From: Proteromonas lacertae
Lineage: Eukaryota > Sar > Bigyra > Opalinata > Proteromonadidae
Assembly (NCBI GenBank): GCA_002245135.1
Contig: NGBS01001161.1
Span: 495,359-559,358, forward strand
Length of the DNA stretch: 64,000 nt
Direction: 5' to 3'
Positions 25,818 through 38,088 of the stretch are shown one piece after another. The notes under the pieces are model-generated. The model saw only the letters and a list, made by a program, of their open reading frames with translations. It searched no databases and was not told where the DNA came from. The number at the start of each line of letters is the position of its first letter. The stretch's first letter is position 1. A program made the translations under genes and the position numbers.

Positions 25818-27495
25818 TTACTTTACAACCGTTGTAGTTATTTCTACATGTCCCTCTTCTTTTCCTGATTGAAATTCGGCAGAAAACCTATTCATTATAG
25901 TTTTTTATTGGATACATGAATCTTGCTTCCATTTTCAACCAACACTCAATAGGATTCTCTAAATTTACAATGCTATAACTTAATCCAGTAGTCATATAAA
26001 CATAAGGACCTTTAAATTCAAGAACTTCACTCTATAAATTGAAATTAGCAACAATTATAATAATACCGATTGAGGTTTTGAACTTGTAATAGTATATTGT
26101 AATGGTACTTGTGTAGCTCCACTTACACTCAAAAACATCTATTAAAAAATAAAATAAAGAAATATAAAAATGATATACAAAATTACTTTTATTTGTTAAA
26201 TGATATATAGGAATCATCATATCTTCACCACATTGTGTTCGATATCTATTAATAAATAATAATAATATATACGTTCTAGATAATATATGTCTAGCAAACA
26301 TCACCATTTCAATAGGATCAACATGTGTATTACAACTCTGTATTAATGAAGTTACTAAATTAGCAATCATTATATGAACAATTTCAAAATTAGCCATATC
26401 CATATCTCGTTGGTATTTTATTCCATTTATTTCAATACAATCTCTTTCTAAGTCTTTAAATAGTTGATCATCTTCAAATTCTTGGGAAGATGGATCTGAT
26501 TTACTCTATTAATAATGTATATTATTTTACATTTTAATACATCGTATATCCATGATAAAGGCAAAACTAGTTTATGTGGAATCGTATGAATTATATCTAA
26601 ATATTGTTGTAATGTCAAATTATCATCTTTCAATTTTGCTCTTATATTTTCAACAAATTGAACATCACTATAATGTTTTTTATACAATTATTATTATTAT
26701 TATACTTTCTATATTTCAATTCTACTTTCTTTGTACTTCTATTTATTGCATCAATCCATCTACGCCTTTCTTCTTGAGATGAAGCATTAAATATTATATC
26801 AGTTACTGGTTCAGCTGTTACTTCATCGTTTAATATACAATGGAAAAAGAACTTCGTTGTGCTTGTAGAAAAAAGTTCAGATCTACATTCAAAATTGGTT
26901 GTTAAAGGTATATATTGATTATCCATTAATTCTAATAGATCTTCAGGTTTTGAAAAGAACCAAGATAAGAATCCAGGTCGAACTACTACATATCGTTTTG
27001 ATAATTTGTTTGATTTTGACATTTTGTCTAACCATCCTACTTTCACTATTTCATTGCCTTTAGTTAATCCTATTGGCTGAATTATTTGGCCTATATGTGT
27101 TGAATCGCTGACTATCGATGAATAAATTTGAATTAAATGAAATACTTATTGGTCTTACTATTGTGTATTGTTCTGGGTGATAATTTCCAGCTAGTTCAAA
27201 AGCTGCTACAATAAATTGATCTCTTTTCCTTTCACAATCTTCTTTTCGTTTCTTTAAACGCTAGGATTATTAAAATAGTAAAAAATGATATACATCAACT
27301 TCAGCTTGTTTTTTAAATCTATGAGGACTTCGATAGAATGTATATTTATCATATATCTAATAAATAGTTTGAACTAAATACATTTTGAATAGCTAACTGA
27401 TGTAATTCTATTTCAGCTTGTAAATTTTCTTCTACAGTTTTTAATTCAGCAGAGTAATTCCCTGTTATACTTTGCCTTAATCCTGTAGGAATCAT
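25818..27495 (-). CDS. PH-domain protein
   Basis: Ten exons give exactly 460 residues: 27382-27495, 27294-27356, 27146-27260, 26706-27111, 26541-26667, 26273-26505, 26179-26245, 26067-26138, 25916-26031, 25818-25887. The N-terminal about 100 residues are charged and helical (ELKTVEENLQAEIELHQ, LKKRKEDCERKRDQFIVA), possibly a coiled coil. A PH domain follows (VKVGWLDKMSKSNKLSKRYVVV to SQEERRRWIDAINRS, with the closing helix tryptophan). The C-terminal half is unassigned (ARHILSRTYRTQCGEDMM; VSGATQVPLQYTITSS). PH domains usually bind phosphoinositides or small GTPases, so a peripheral membrane role is inferred. Its start lies 80 bp from the divergent TyrRS gene. Confidence 0.82.
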
Positions 27496-27575
27496 TTTTT
27501 AAAATCAAGTCAAATATGTGTAATTGACACGTCATTTGGTCATTTTTCATCATTTCCGTATTTGTCATTTTTTGA

Positions 27576-29269
27576 ATGAGTAGAGTTTCTGAAGTTGCTA
27601 GTATCCATATTATCGTATTATTAATGAATAGAAAAAGTTGATCTTACAGGAGAATTAACTCCAGATCAAAAGTATGAAATGATTACTCGAAACTTGCAAG
27701 TATTCCAAAATTATGTTAATTTTTAGGAAGTACTCAGAGAAGATGATCTTAAAAAACTTTTACATGAAGGAAAAGACTTGAAAGTATTTATTTTATTTTT
27801 TTATTCTTTAGTTATATTGGGGTACTGCTCCAACTGGTAAGCCACATGTAGCTTATTTAGTTCCAATGAGTAAAATTGCAGATTTCTTAAGAGCTGGTTG
27901 TGATGTTACAGTTTTATTTGCAAACTTACATGCTTATTTAGATAACTTGAAATCAGATTGGGATGTATTAAAATACCGTACTGAATACTACGAAACAATG
28001 ATCAAAGCCATGTTAACCTCATTAGGTGTTCCATTAGACAAATTACACTTCATCAATGGTACTGAGTATGAATTGAGTAAAGAATTCTCATTAGATTTAT
28101 ACAAAATAGCAGCACAAGTAACAGATCATGATGCTCAGAAAGCAGGTGCAGAAGTAGTCAAACAAGTAGCCAATCCAAAGATGAGTGGTTTGTTATATCC
28201 ATTATTACAAGCATTGGATGAAGAGTATTTACACGTAGATGCACAATTCGGTGGTGTAGATCAAAGAAAGATATTTGTAATGGCTGAGAAGTATTTACCT
28301 CGTTTAGGATACAAAGAAAGAATTCATTTAATGAATCCAATGGTTCCTGGTTTAACTGGTGATAAGATGAGTGCTTCTGATCCTAATTCAAAGATTGACT
28401 TATTAGATACAGCTAAACAAGTAAAAGCAAAAATAGCAAAAGCCTTCTGTGAGCCTGGAAATGTTGATAATAATGGCGTATTATCATTCACAACAATGTG
28501 TTTATTCAATATCATTGAATTACCATTTGTAGTAGAAAGAGAAGAACAGTATGGAGGAACTATTAAATTCAATACAAAGGAAGAATTGATTCAAGCATTT
28601 AAAGAAGAGAAATTATATCCAGCTGATTTGAAAAATGCTGTTGTTTATTATGTTAATAAATTATTAGATCCAATTAGAGAGAAGTGTGATACACCTGAAA
28701 TGAAGGAGTTAACTAAGAAAGCATATCCACAAGATAATGTTCAACCAGGTAAAGCAGCTGATGTTCCAGCATTTGAGAAATTAAAAATATGTGTTGGCCA
28801 TGTAGTTAAAGTTACAGAACATCCACAATCTGATCATTTATATGTTGAAGAAATTGATGTTGGTGAAGACAAACCAAGAACAATCGTTAGTGGTTTAAGA
28901 AAATATGTAACAGTTGAGAATTTCCAAGGTAAAAATGTATTAATATTTGCTAATTTAAAACCACAAAAGATGGCTGGTGTATTATCTGAAGGTATGGTAT
29001 TATGTGGTTCAAATGAAGACAAATCTCATGTAGAATTAATATTAGCACCAGAAGGAAGTAAACCAGGTGAAATAATAACAGTAGAAGGATTTAATGCACC
29101 AACACCTGATGCTGCTGTGAATATTAGCAGGAAGAATAACCCTTGGACTACTTGTTTACCTGATTTGAGAGTAGATGCTGATTGTGTTGCTTGTTATAAA
29201 GGTAATGCTTGGATGACTGCTGCTGGACCATGTACAACACAAACATTGAAATGTGTTACTATTGGTTAG
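27576..29269 (+). CDS. Cytosolic tyrosyl-tRNA synthetase with C-terminal EMAP-II domain
   Basis: Exons 27576-27600, 27632-27699, 27727-27783, 27812-29269 (introns 31, 27 and 28 nt); 535 residues. The class I signature [10 protein letters not shown] replaces HIGH, and the KMSAS loop is present ([17 protein letters not shown]). From about residue 365 an EMAP-II/tRNA-binding OB fold follows ([20 protein letters not shown] ... [16 protein letters not shown]), ending [12 protein letters not shown]. The same fusion is known from animals and some protists, where the appended domain improves tRNA binding and can have cytokine activity. It charges tRNA-Tyr in the cytosol. Identity is certain; the start is set by the exon chain [10 protein letters not shown]. 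Confidence 0.96.
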
Positions 29270-29381
29270 ATGATTTTTATATATTTTGATTTTTAATAAT
29301 GGTTTTTATTTGGTTATTAAAAAGAAAATATAAAAAATATTTGCTTATTAAATATATAAAAGTTGATTTATTTTAGATATT

Positions 29382-30031
29382 CTATTTAGATTTAGAATAA
29401 ATGGTTTTATTGACTTTTAAGTCCTTTCCATTTAATAAATAGTGAAATACAGTGATCTTATCGTCTTTTATATCTAATAACATGAAGCTTGGCTGAATAT
29501 TCTCTTCTACACAATTTGGAGCACCAGTTGCACTTCCTGGGTTTAATATTAATATATCATCAATAATTTGAACCATCGGAACATGTGAATGACCAACTAT
29601 AAGTATATCTACACCCATTTTTCTAGCTTGCGTATGTAACAATGTTGTATTTCCTGATGGAATAATCTCATCACCATGTATTATTCCTACTTTATATCCT
29701 TCTATTTTTGAGATATTTTCATCTGGTAAATCATCCATCTAAATAAATAAAAATTAAATAATAATACATCATCAAAATCACCTTTAACTGTGAGAAAGTT
29801 TGGTGATAGATTCTGTAGCATTGTATATTGCTCTTTTGTACATAAGTTTCCTGTGCATAATACATGACTCATTTTATTGGGAACCTAATATCCATTAAAT
29901 ATGTAAGAATACTAACATTTTCTTGAATTGTTCAGGCAAATCTGCAGCTCTATACGGAATTTGCATATCTCCGATAACCAATACCAACTAATAATATTAA
30001 GTAGCAGATATACCTTACCAAACTTGCTCAT
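29382..30031 (-). CDS. VPS29: VPS29, retromer subunit
   Basis: Four exons; introns 29988-30013 (26 nt), 29885-29912 (28 nt) and 29739-29767 (29 nt). The metallophosphoesterase-like fold is recognisable in order: LVLVIGDMQIP, LCTGNLCTKE, VKGDFDD, GIIHGDEIIP, ILIVGHSHVP, NPGSATGAPN. The first motif has Gln where phosphoesterases and human VPS29 have His (GDxH to GDMQ), in line with VPS29 being a scaffold and not an active phosphatase. With VPS35 and VPS26 it sorts endosomal cargo to the Golgi or surface. It is divergent from MCM6 with 144 bp between starts, and convergent with TyrRS. Confidence 0.96.
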
Positions 30032-30175
30032 TCTTTTGTTTCTTTTTTGTTACTCAAGCTTTTATCAAGCTTCAATCATTTTTTATTAGAAAGGTATAGA
30101 GTCGTATTTATTATAATTAAATATCATTTTCACATTCTTGATTTATATTTATATAGTATATTAGGAAAATTGCTA

Positions 30176-30974
30176 ATGGAACAACAGAATCAAACACAAA
30201 TTATAAAAGATGAGCTTTCTGAGAGTTGTCAAGTAGCATTCTTAAAATTTTTGACCGAGTATTTGCAATTATTTTATCAATTATAGTTTTACTGTTGCAG
30301 ATGAGCCAACCCTTGAATCATCAACTGTTTCAAGACCTACACACAATGTATAATATAAAAATATTTGTATATATTTATTCTGTTAGAAATACGCCGAACA
30401 AGTTCAAAATATGGTTAATACTGAAACAACAACGATGTATGTTGATTTTAATGATGTATCTGAATTTGATGATGGTTTAGCAACTACAATTCAATTAGAG
30501 TATTTTTTATGACATAGTTATTTTCAATAGATTTTATCGAGTACACAACTATTTAAGACAAGCAGTCAGACAATTTGTTCAATCAATTGCTTCTGAATAT
30601 GTCCAATCTTCAACACAACACGAAGAACCCAAAGATTTTTTCGTATCCTTTTATAATAGTCGTGGTGTGAGAAAACTGAGAGAATTAGATGCAAATAAAA
30701 TTGGTCAGTTATTAGCCTTCTCAGGAACAGTAACAAGAACATCAGAAGTCAAACCAGAGTTGCTATTTGGTACATTCAAATGTGGATCTTGTGACCAAAT
30801 CGTATTTAACATAGAACAACAATTTAAATATACTCAACCAACAATATGTCCAAACCCAACATGTTCAAATTCAACAGATTGGGAATTATTACCAAGTTCA
30901 TCAAAATTTGTTGATTGGCAGAAAGTCAGAGTTCAAGAGAATAGTACAGAAATACCACCAGGATCAATGCCAAG

Positions 30975-31012
<38 letters not shown>

Positions 31013-31763
31013 TATAATTATATAATATATATATAGTATTGATGTAATTTTACGACATGAGATAGTAGATAAAGTAAAAGCAGGTAATGGTTGTATATTT
31101 ACAGGCACATTGATAGTCATACCAGATATAGCACAATTATATCGACCAGGTGAAGTTAAAGTAGGTGCAATTCGAAATAACAATAGAACTGAAGGTGGTG
31201 AAGGAGTTTCAGGTTTAAAAGCTTTAGGAGTAAGAGATTTGACTTATAAATTAGCATTTCTAGCCAATGGTATTCAATCAGTAAGTGATAAATTTGCAGG
31301 TAATGCATTCGTAATGGATGATTCAGAAAATACATTTACAGAGGAAGAAAGATCAGAGATATTAAGAATCAGACATGAACAGAATTTATATCAAAAAATA
31401 GTCCGATCTTTAGCTCCAAATATATTTGGTCATTCTGATATAAAGAGAGGTATATTGTTAATGTTATGTGGTGGAGTTCATAAGAAATCAACATCAGGCC
31501 AACAACTGAGAGGTGATTTAAATATCTGCATAGTTGGTGATCCAGCTACAGCAAAGAGTCAATTCTTGAAATATATTTGTAATTTTATGCCAAGAGCTGT
31601 TTATACTAGTGGTAAATCTAGTAGTGCTGCTGGTTTAACTGCTTCTGTAGTAATGGATCAAGATACTGGTGAATTAGGTATAGAAGCTGGTGCTTTAATG
31701 TTGGCTGATAATGGTATATGTTGTATTGATGAATTTGATAAGATGAATATTGTAGATCAAGTA

Positions 31764-31801
<38 letters not shown>

Positions 31802-32738
31802 ATCAAAGGCAGGTATTCAAGCAACTTTAAATGCAAGAGCTTCAATATTAGCAGCAGCTAATCCAGTATTTGGAAGATATGATAAAAGTAGAACATTGAG
31901 ACAAAATATTAATATGACAGCTCCAATTATGTCTAGATTTGATTTATTCTTTGTTATTGCTGATGAAAATAATGAAACTACTGATACTCGTGTTGCTGAA
32001 CATATATTAAAGATGCATCAAGAATATGAACAAGTTGATTCTGGTATAGTTAGTAATGCAGATTTTTCAATGGAACAATTACAAAAATATATTAGTTTCG
32101 CTAGAACATTTAATCCAATCATCACACAGGAAGCTAAATTGAAATTATGTGAAAATTATAAGAAATTAAGAAGAAATGATAATACTCCAAACTCACAGCA
32201 ATCATATCGAATTACAATTAGGCAATTAGAATCATTAATTCGTCTATCAGAAGCCTTAGCTAGAGTTCATTTAGATGATGAAGTTAAACCAGTATATGTA
32301 GATGAAGCATTTAGATTATTACAGCAATCAGTAATAAGAGTAGAAACTAAAGATATTGTATTAGGTTATGAAGATGAACAACAACAACAACAACAACAAC
32401 AACAGAATGATTTAACAATGGAAGAAGAAGGAGGAGAAGAATCAAAGAAAAAAGAAAGTATAATGATCAGTGTAGAAGAATATATTAAAATATCTCACCA
32501 ATTGTGCTCTATGGTTAATGATTTAGCTACTGTTGTTTGGAAAGATTTAGCAAAAATGTATGTTGAACAAAATCTACAAGGTTGTGAAGACATTGTTTCT
32601 GAAGTGAAAAAGATTAATTTGGTGATTAAAAGATTGAATAGTCAAGAAAAAGTGTTACTATTTGCTGATGAGGATGATAAATCTGATGATGAAAATAGAA
32701 TTCTTACACTTAATCCTAATTACGTTATAGGAGATTAA
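30176..32738 (+). CDS. MCM6: MCM6 replicative helicase subunit
   Basis: Five exons (30176-30258, 30287-30347, 30387-30499, 30531-30977, 31037-32738), 801 residues. The N-terminal domain has the zinc-binding pattern CGSC ... CPNPTC and the MCM6 hallmark VEQQFKYT-like IEQQFKYTQPT, then FVDWQKVRVQE. The AAA+ core has Walker A GDPATAKSQ, Walker B CCIDEFDKM and arginine finger MSRFDLFF. A polyglutamine run (32380-32403) separates the core from a C-terminal winged-helix segment. Part of the MCM2-7 helicase that unwinds origins. Intron 4 (30978-31036, 59 nt) is nearly a pure TA repeat. Identity is certain. Confidence 0.97.
30978..31036 (+). repeat. (TA)n microsatellite filling MCM6 intron 4
   Basis: A 59-nt GT-AG intron consisting almost only of TA dinucleotides, longer than the other MCM6 introns (28-39 nt). 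Splicing here restores PRSIDVILRHE, so the intron call is firm. Confidence 0.9.
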
Positions 32739-32797
32739 TATATAACATTTTTAGATAATATTACTCTTTATTTTATATTAAAAAAAATAAAAATTAT

Positions 32798-33905
32798 TTA
32801 CAATGCTGATCCAAGTTCTAATGTCTTTGTAAATTCATCTTCTGTGAAATTCAACAGTTTTGCTGCTTCGATATGCAGTTTTTGTCTTTTCAATACATCA
32901 ATTAATTTCATTTGTTTTTTAAATGCATTTAATAATTCAGCTTTCTGTCTTTCTATCCTTCTAATATCATTCTCTAGTGATTCCACTCGTTTTCTTGATT
33001 CTTCTTTAAATATAATATACTCATCTTTTTGATTCTTCAATTGAGATCGATATTTATCAACTTCCTCAACAGCTCTACTCAATTTATTCTCTCTGTTATT
33101 ATTATTGGTTTGTATATCTTTTGCTTCTTGAGATACTTGTTCCATTGTCTTTGATATTGTATCTACTTTCTTTTCTAAAGTCTGAACTGTTTTTGTTAAT
33201 TTTGCATTCTCTGATTTGTACTTTTCTAAATCATCAGTTAGTTTTTTGATTGTCTTTTCTGTTTCTTTCTTTTCTGCTTTGTTTTTATTTATTTCTTCGT
33301 TTAATTTATTCTGTGTTGTTTCTTGAGTTTTATTTCTTTCTGTTGCTTTCTTTAATTCGTAAATAATAATTAATAAAATCTATTTAATATCATTAAAATA
33401 AAATAAAAAGGATATTTCTTGTAAAACTCTTATTTTTGCTTTTAACATTCTGATTGTTGCATCAGCACCTAAATTATCAGTATCTACTACCTCTAAATCG
33501 CCAATTGATGGAGGCGGAGTTTCAACAGCAGATGATCTTCCACTATTGGGTGGTTTTATTTGAGATACTCTTTTCTGTGAAGCATTACTGGCTCTTTGCT
33601 TTTGTAAAGATTGTCTTCTTTTCCCAACTGATTTCTGTTCAGGAGCTATACTTATTAAATAATTCTATTCTTACTTAAAGGATTAGTTTCTAGAATGTCT
33701 CTGAATTCTCTTAAACTAAGTCTATCTGGGGGATCATTAGATGAATCTGTATTCATAACGCCTTGTAACTAACAATATAGAGTATAATTTGTACTTGTCT
33801 CTGTAATTGTTCTCTTTGACTATCCAAATCTTCATTTAATTTACGAAGTCTTGCCTATTAATAGTATAATTATTTAAATACCTCTCTTTCTAACTCTGAA
33901 GCCAT
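32798..33905 (-). CDS. TEX9-like coiled-coil protein with a probable AT-AC intron
   Basis: Five exons (33882-33905, 33795-33854, 33675-33768, 33416-33645, 32798-33358) sum to 322 codons plus stop. The protein is charged and coiled-coil over most of its length after a basic Ser/Gln-rich N-terminal third (KSVGKRRQSLQKQ). The C-terminus (AFKKQMKLIDVLKRQKLHIE ... LNFTEDEFTKTLELG) closely matches the conserved end of testis-expressed protein 9, and LGADATIRMLKAKIRVLQEE matches an internal conserved block. TEX9 relatives occur in flagellated eukaryotes, so a basal-body or centriolar-satellite role is likely. Intron 33359-33415 starts ATATCCTTTT and ends AC, the U12-type pattern; removing it restores the QEEL block and the frame. 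Confidence 0.88.
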
Positions 33906-33909
33906 TAAA

Positions 33910-35200
33910 ATTATAAAAATTTAAAAAAGCTTGAATAATATTTTAAGCTTGACGTTTTATCTCCTTACAAGGAAATATATTGTCATATAAATTTATGTGT
34001 CACACTTATATAAGTCATGGCTTAGTTATATACAATGTTTAAATCGAATATAAAAAACAGAATCAATATTTCACTATATTTTTTTCTATCTAATTCTTAA
34101 TATTACCGACATCACATATATCTTTTAATTTAATATGGGTGTACATTAATATCATAACCATTATTTATCTATTGAAGTAGATTTTTTGTATAGCATTCTT
34201 TTATATAACAAACACATGAAAAGAGACATGTATATTGTGATTAAAGAAAATTACTTATTGTTTTGATATAAAGATCAATAAAATGACTTGTTTTCTGTTC
34301 TTTTTAATTGCTTAATCACCATCATTTCATTGATTGATAACTACAGTCCTGGACGAATATTATTAGAAACAAAAGAGTACATATTTTTATCAATGGTTTA
34401 AACTATATATATACCATTTTATGATGAATAAAACTCATCAGGTATTGAATAATTAATCTTTATTGATGATAATAAAATAATTGCATTTTTAGTTAAAATC
34501 TTAAATAATTTGTCTTCTAGAATAGATATATTTTTAATACTCAGTCTTACATATACGCATAAGCATTGTTAATGATTAAAATAGTTTGTAATTAATATCA
34601 TCAAGTAACAAAAGAAAAAAACAAAAGAACGAGAAAAAAAGACTATTCTTTATACCATTTTGTTTTGTGATTTATGACTCCAAAACTGATGTTTATTAGA
34701 ATTTAAGATAGTGCAATCATAGATGAACATCTGATAATATACAATATAATAACAAAATTATGAAACAAATAGTTTTAAGTATAAAAAATCAATAAAAAAT
34801 AACCATAAAACATGATTCTTTATTCGATTTTCTTATTTTTTCATTTTTTACTTACAATTTATGTTATTTATGATACAAAGCATACACTTATGATCTGCAG
34901 GATGTGTACTTGTATATCACACCTAAAAAGAGCTATTTAAAAGGAAGAACAGATGGTTTAACAGATGTCTTTCAAACAAAGTAAAAAAAATATTAAAAGT
35001 AAATTTTTGAATTGAAAATAAAACAACAAAAAATCCTCAAAACAAAGAATGAGTAATAGATAAAGATATACCGAAGAAAAAAAGAAATAAAAAAAACTTA
35101 TCTCTCTCACACTTCTAGAATATTCTAAAACGAATCTTTTTTAAGATTCTGACCAATAATATTTCAGCTTGTATTATTCTTAGCTCAGATCTAGACCCAT
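33910..35200. other. Intergenic, no gene seen
   Basis: 1.3 kb of AT-rich sequence between divergent genes. No open frame of note, no tRNA-like fold, only homopolymer runs. Confidence 0.6.
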
Positions 35201-35216
35201 CAATTTGAATGATAAT

Positions 35217-37575
35217 ATGGATAACACACTTCCTTCGCCTAAACCATGGACGTGCACCTATTGTTATACATCAAACACTTGTGAAGATATAGTTTGCTCA
35301 CAATGTTCGCTTTATAGCACAGCATTGGCTATTAAAAGTAATCATGAGAACCCAGACGAGGTTTTAGAGAAATTTATCACAGAAAAAGGTGAGAGTACAC
35401 TGGATATGTGGAACAAAATTATATCATACCTTCCTAAGACAGATCAACAAAATGTGACTAAAATAGAGTTATTTTCCTTTCTAAATCCTAATAGGTATAT
35501 AAATTTAGAATAATCTTTGTAGAGAAGAAGCTCGTATATCTCATTGGGGAGACAGAGGTAATTATTGTTGTAGTGGTAATGAGTATCACATTTGTTTTTG
35601 GCAAAAAGGTGAACACTATGAAATAGGTGATTTTTGTCTTTATAATTCCAGTGGAACTAGCCGTATTGGTAAGATAATATCATTATATGAGTTTTATTCT
35701 ACACATTATGTTCAATTCATAATCTACAAAACAAGAAATGATTTTCAAGCAAGTTATCCACCTCACATAAGTTCAGATCCACGTTGGGCAAAATGGTTTA
35801 ATGTCCGAGAAATAGAGAATTATGAATTATATGCAATAACTCCAAGAGAATATGAAGTAGTTACAACTGATGATATTATACACAAATTAAGGATATATCC
35901 ATTAGCAATGTATTTAGAGAATTTAATATTACAAACAACAATGGAAGAAATAAAGTATTTTTATTATCTTCGTTATTTATTTAATGAAGAAAATCATACA
36001 TTTTTATTTCATACTGAAAAATGGAAATATCCTGTTACAATAAAAGGATATCCACATAGAGCTTCAAGAACGGGTAAACAGTTCCAAGCTATTGTACCGT
36101 TACAACCGTTAAACCATAAACCTGACGAAGATTTATCGCAAATGACTGAAGTATGGAATCCAAACCAACATCATTTATCCGAAGAGTCAATTACTGAATA
36201 TTTACGATATTGTCAAAGTAAAGACATCAATAGAGAAGATGAAGCTTTAGAAATATTACATAATAAGAAATATAATATACGAAATGCAAAATTAGTAATA
36301 GAGAAATTATCTTCTCCATTAGAAACATGTGATCATTATAATCGAATGTTATCAATGGATTTGAATGATATTTCTACATTAAGATCAACACTTACTAATA
36401 GATGTACATGTGAGTGTCATTCTAGAAGTATACATATTTATGTATTATTATTATATATTAATTAGCATTAAGTGAATTAAAGAAATATCAAAATCAAGCA
36501 TTTTGCAATTTGCCTCAATTTTCAAAGAAATGGGGAAAACATATTCTACAAACAATGAAAATGAAATCAATTAAGAAGAGGAAATTAAATCCACCCAATG
36601 AAAAAATTAGTTTAAAACCAGCAACATTCCCATCCTCAGCTTCATCTTCTTCATCATCTTCTACAACAACAACACCAAAACAATCAACAACATCATTATT
36701 AAAAACAAAAATATCAACATCGACAACATCATCATCAATCTCTAATAAGTCAAAACATAAATCAAAATCATTTCTTCCACAACCACAACCACCTCTACCA
36801 CCACCACCACCAATTCCACCTCCTCCAACAGTATCGTCAAATGTAATTGATTTTGTATAAATAATATTATATAATATATTTTATTATTAGAATGATTATG
36901 TTTGTGCAATGTGTAAATGTGAAGGTGAGTTATTATGTTGTGATGGTCCATGTAAAAGAGCATTTCATCTTGCTTGTATAGGAATGACAGAAGTACCTAA
37001 TACAGAGTATTGGTATTGCAATGAATGTAAAGCCAAAGTAATGACAATAGAGAATAAAACAAAAAGTACAAGATTATTAAAGAGTGTTTCTGATTATTTA
37101 TATAATACAGACCATATCTGTCCAATATCATGGTGTAAAGAGAAGTATAGTCATTTACCAGGTTTAGCTACACATATGAGGCAAATACATCCATCTGAAT
37201 TTAAGAAATATACGAAAATGAAAGATAAAATGAAGGATTTGAATTATACATTGCTATTAGATCATCCTTCACCTTTAGTATATATATAATATTATTAAAA
37301 ACTAGTCGTTTTCTTTGAGAAGTTTACGTTGTCCATTGGTATTATGTCATAAAGTATGTTCTGCTCCAATGTTTTTGAAATTTCACTGTCAAAGAAAACA
37401 TCATATTTATTTGAAATACAATGAAGATGAAATAAAAAAAATAAACTCATATATGTCAGATCCAAAAGTCTTTATATGTCCTGTAGAATCGTGTAAAAAA
37501 ACATTCAAGAAATTCAATGATTGTAAAGATCATTTATATGAAATTCATTTTTTAGAAGATATCCTTTTTTCCTGA
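35217..37575 (+). CDS. BAH-ELM2-PHD-C2H2 chromatin protein
   Basis: Five exons (35217-35494, 35523-36427, 36466-36854, 36891-37277, 37306-37575), 742 residues, stop TGA. An N-terminal RanBP2-like zinc finger (WTCTYCYTSNTCEDIVCSQC) is followed by a BAH-like domain (about residues 125-290; GDFCLYN ... FYYLRYLF). Then comes an ELM2-like motif (IKGYPHRASRTGKQFQAIVP) with a downstream helical segment (EALEILHNKKYNIRNAK), a Ser/Thr/Pro-rich linker with PPPPPPI, a PHD finger (VCAMCKCEGELLCCDGPCKR ... WYCNEC), and at least two C2H2 zinc fingers near the end (CPVESCKKTF ... HLYEIH). The order resembles MTA/ELM2 co-repressors, so a histone-reading, deacetylase-recruiting role is inferred. An N-terminal zinc finger plus BAH, ELM2, PHD and C2H2 in one chain is unusual. 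Confidence 0.85.
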
Positions 37576-38088
37576 TCTTATGTATTATTTAGATAGACTT
37601 AATAGATGTAATTTATTCTCATACAAAGACAGATTTATGTAGTAAATACTGTAGCTGTTATTCTGAGTAATGGAACTCATTTTCAAATGAACTATGTGTT
37701 TATTTAATGCTTTTTTTAATGTATGTTAATCCTGTTTTTGTTTAGTTCAAAGAGATGAAATTTTGTACAACATAATATAACTTCATTATCCATAAAAATG
37801 CATTTAAAATAGGAAATAAAACCTTTTCACCACGCTGTTATTTGATTATTATTCACATAAGATCAAGCAATATAGAAAAATGTTTGTTATCTAAAAAAAC
37901 ATCATTTTCTCTATACACATCCATCCTATGCAGATAATAATATTCAATTCACTTTCATAAACCTTTAAATTTATGGCGAACCGTTTGATTCTAAAGTATA
38001 TTTGAAATCTGTTGAGAAAACTAAAGAAATACAAACATCAAATAAAAAATCTGGAATCACAAAATCTCAGATCTAGGTCATTTAAAAC
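37576..38088. other. Intergenic, nothing recognised
   Basis: About 500 bp between two plus-strand genes, AT-rich, with no coding frame seen. It includes the promoter of the downstream gene. Confidence 0.6.
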
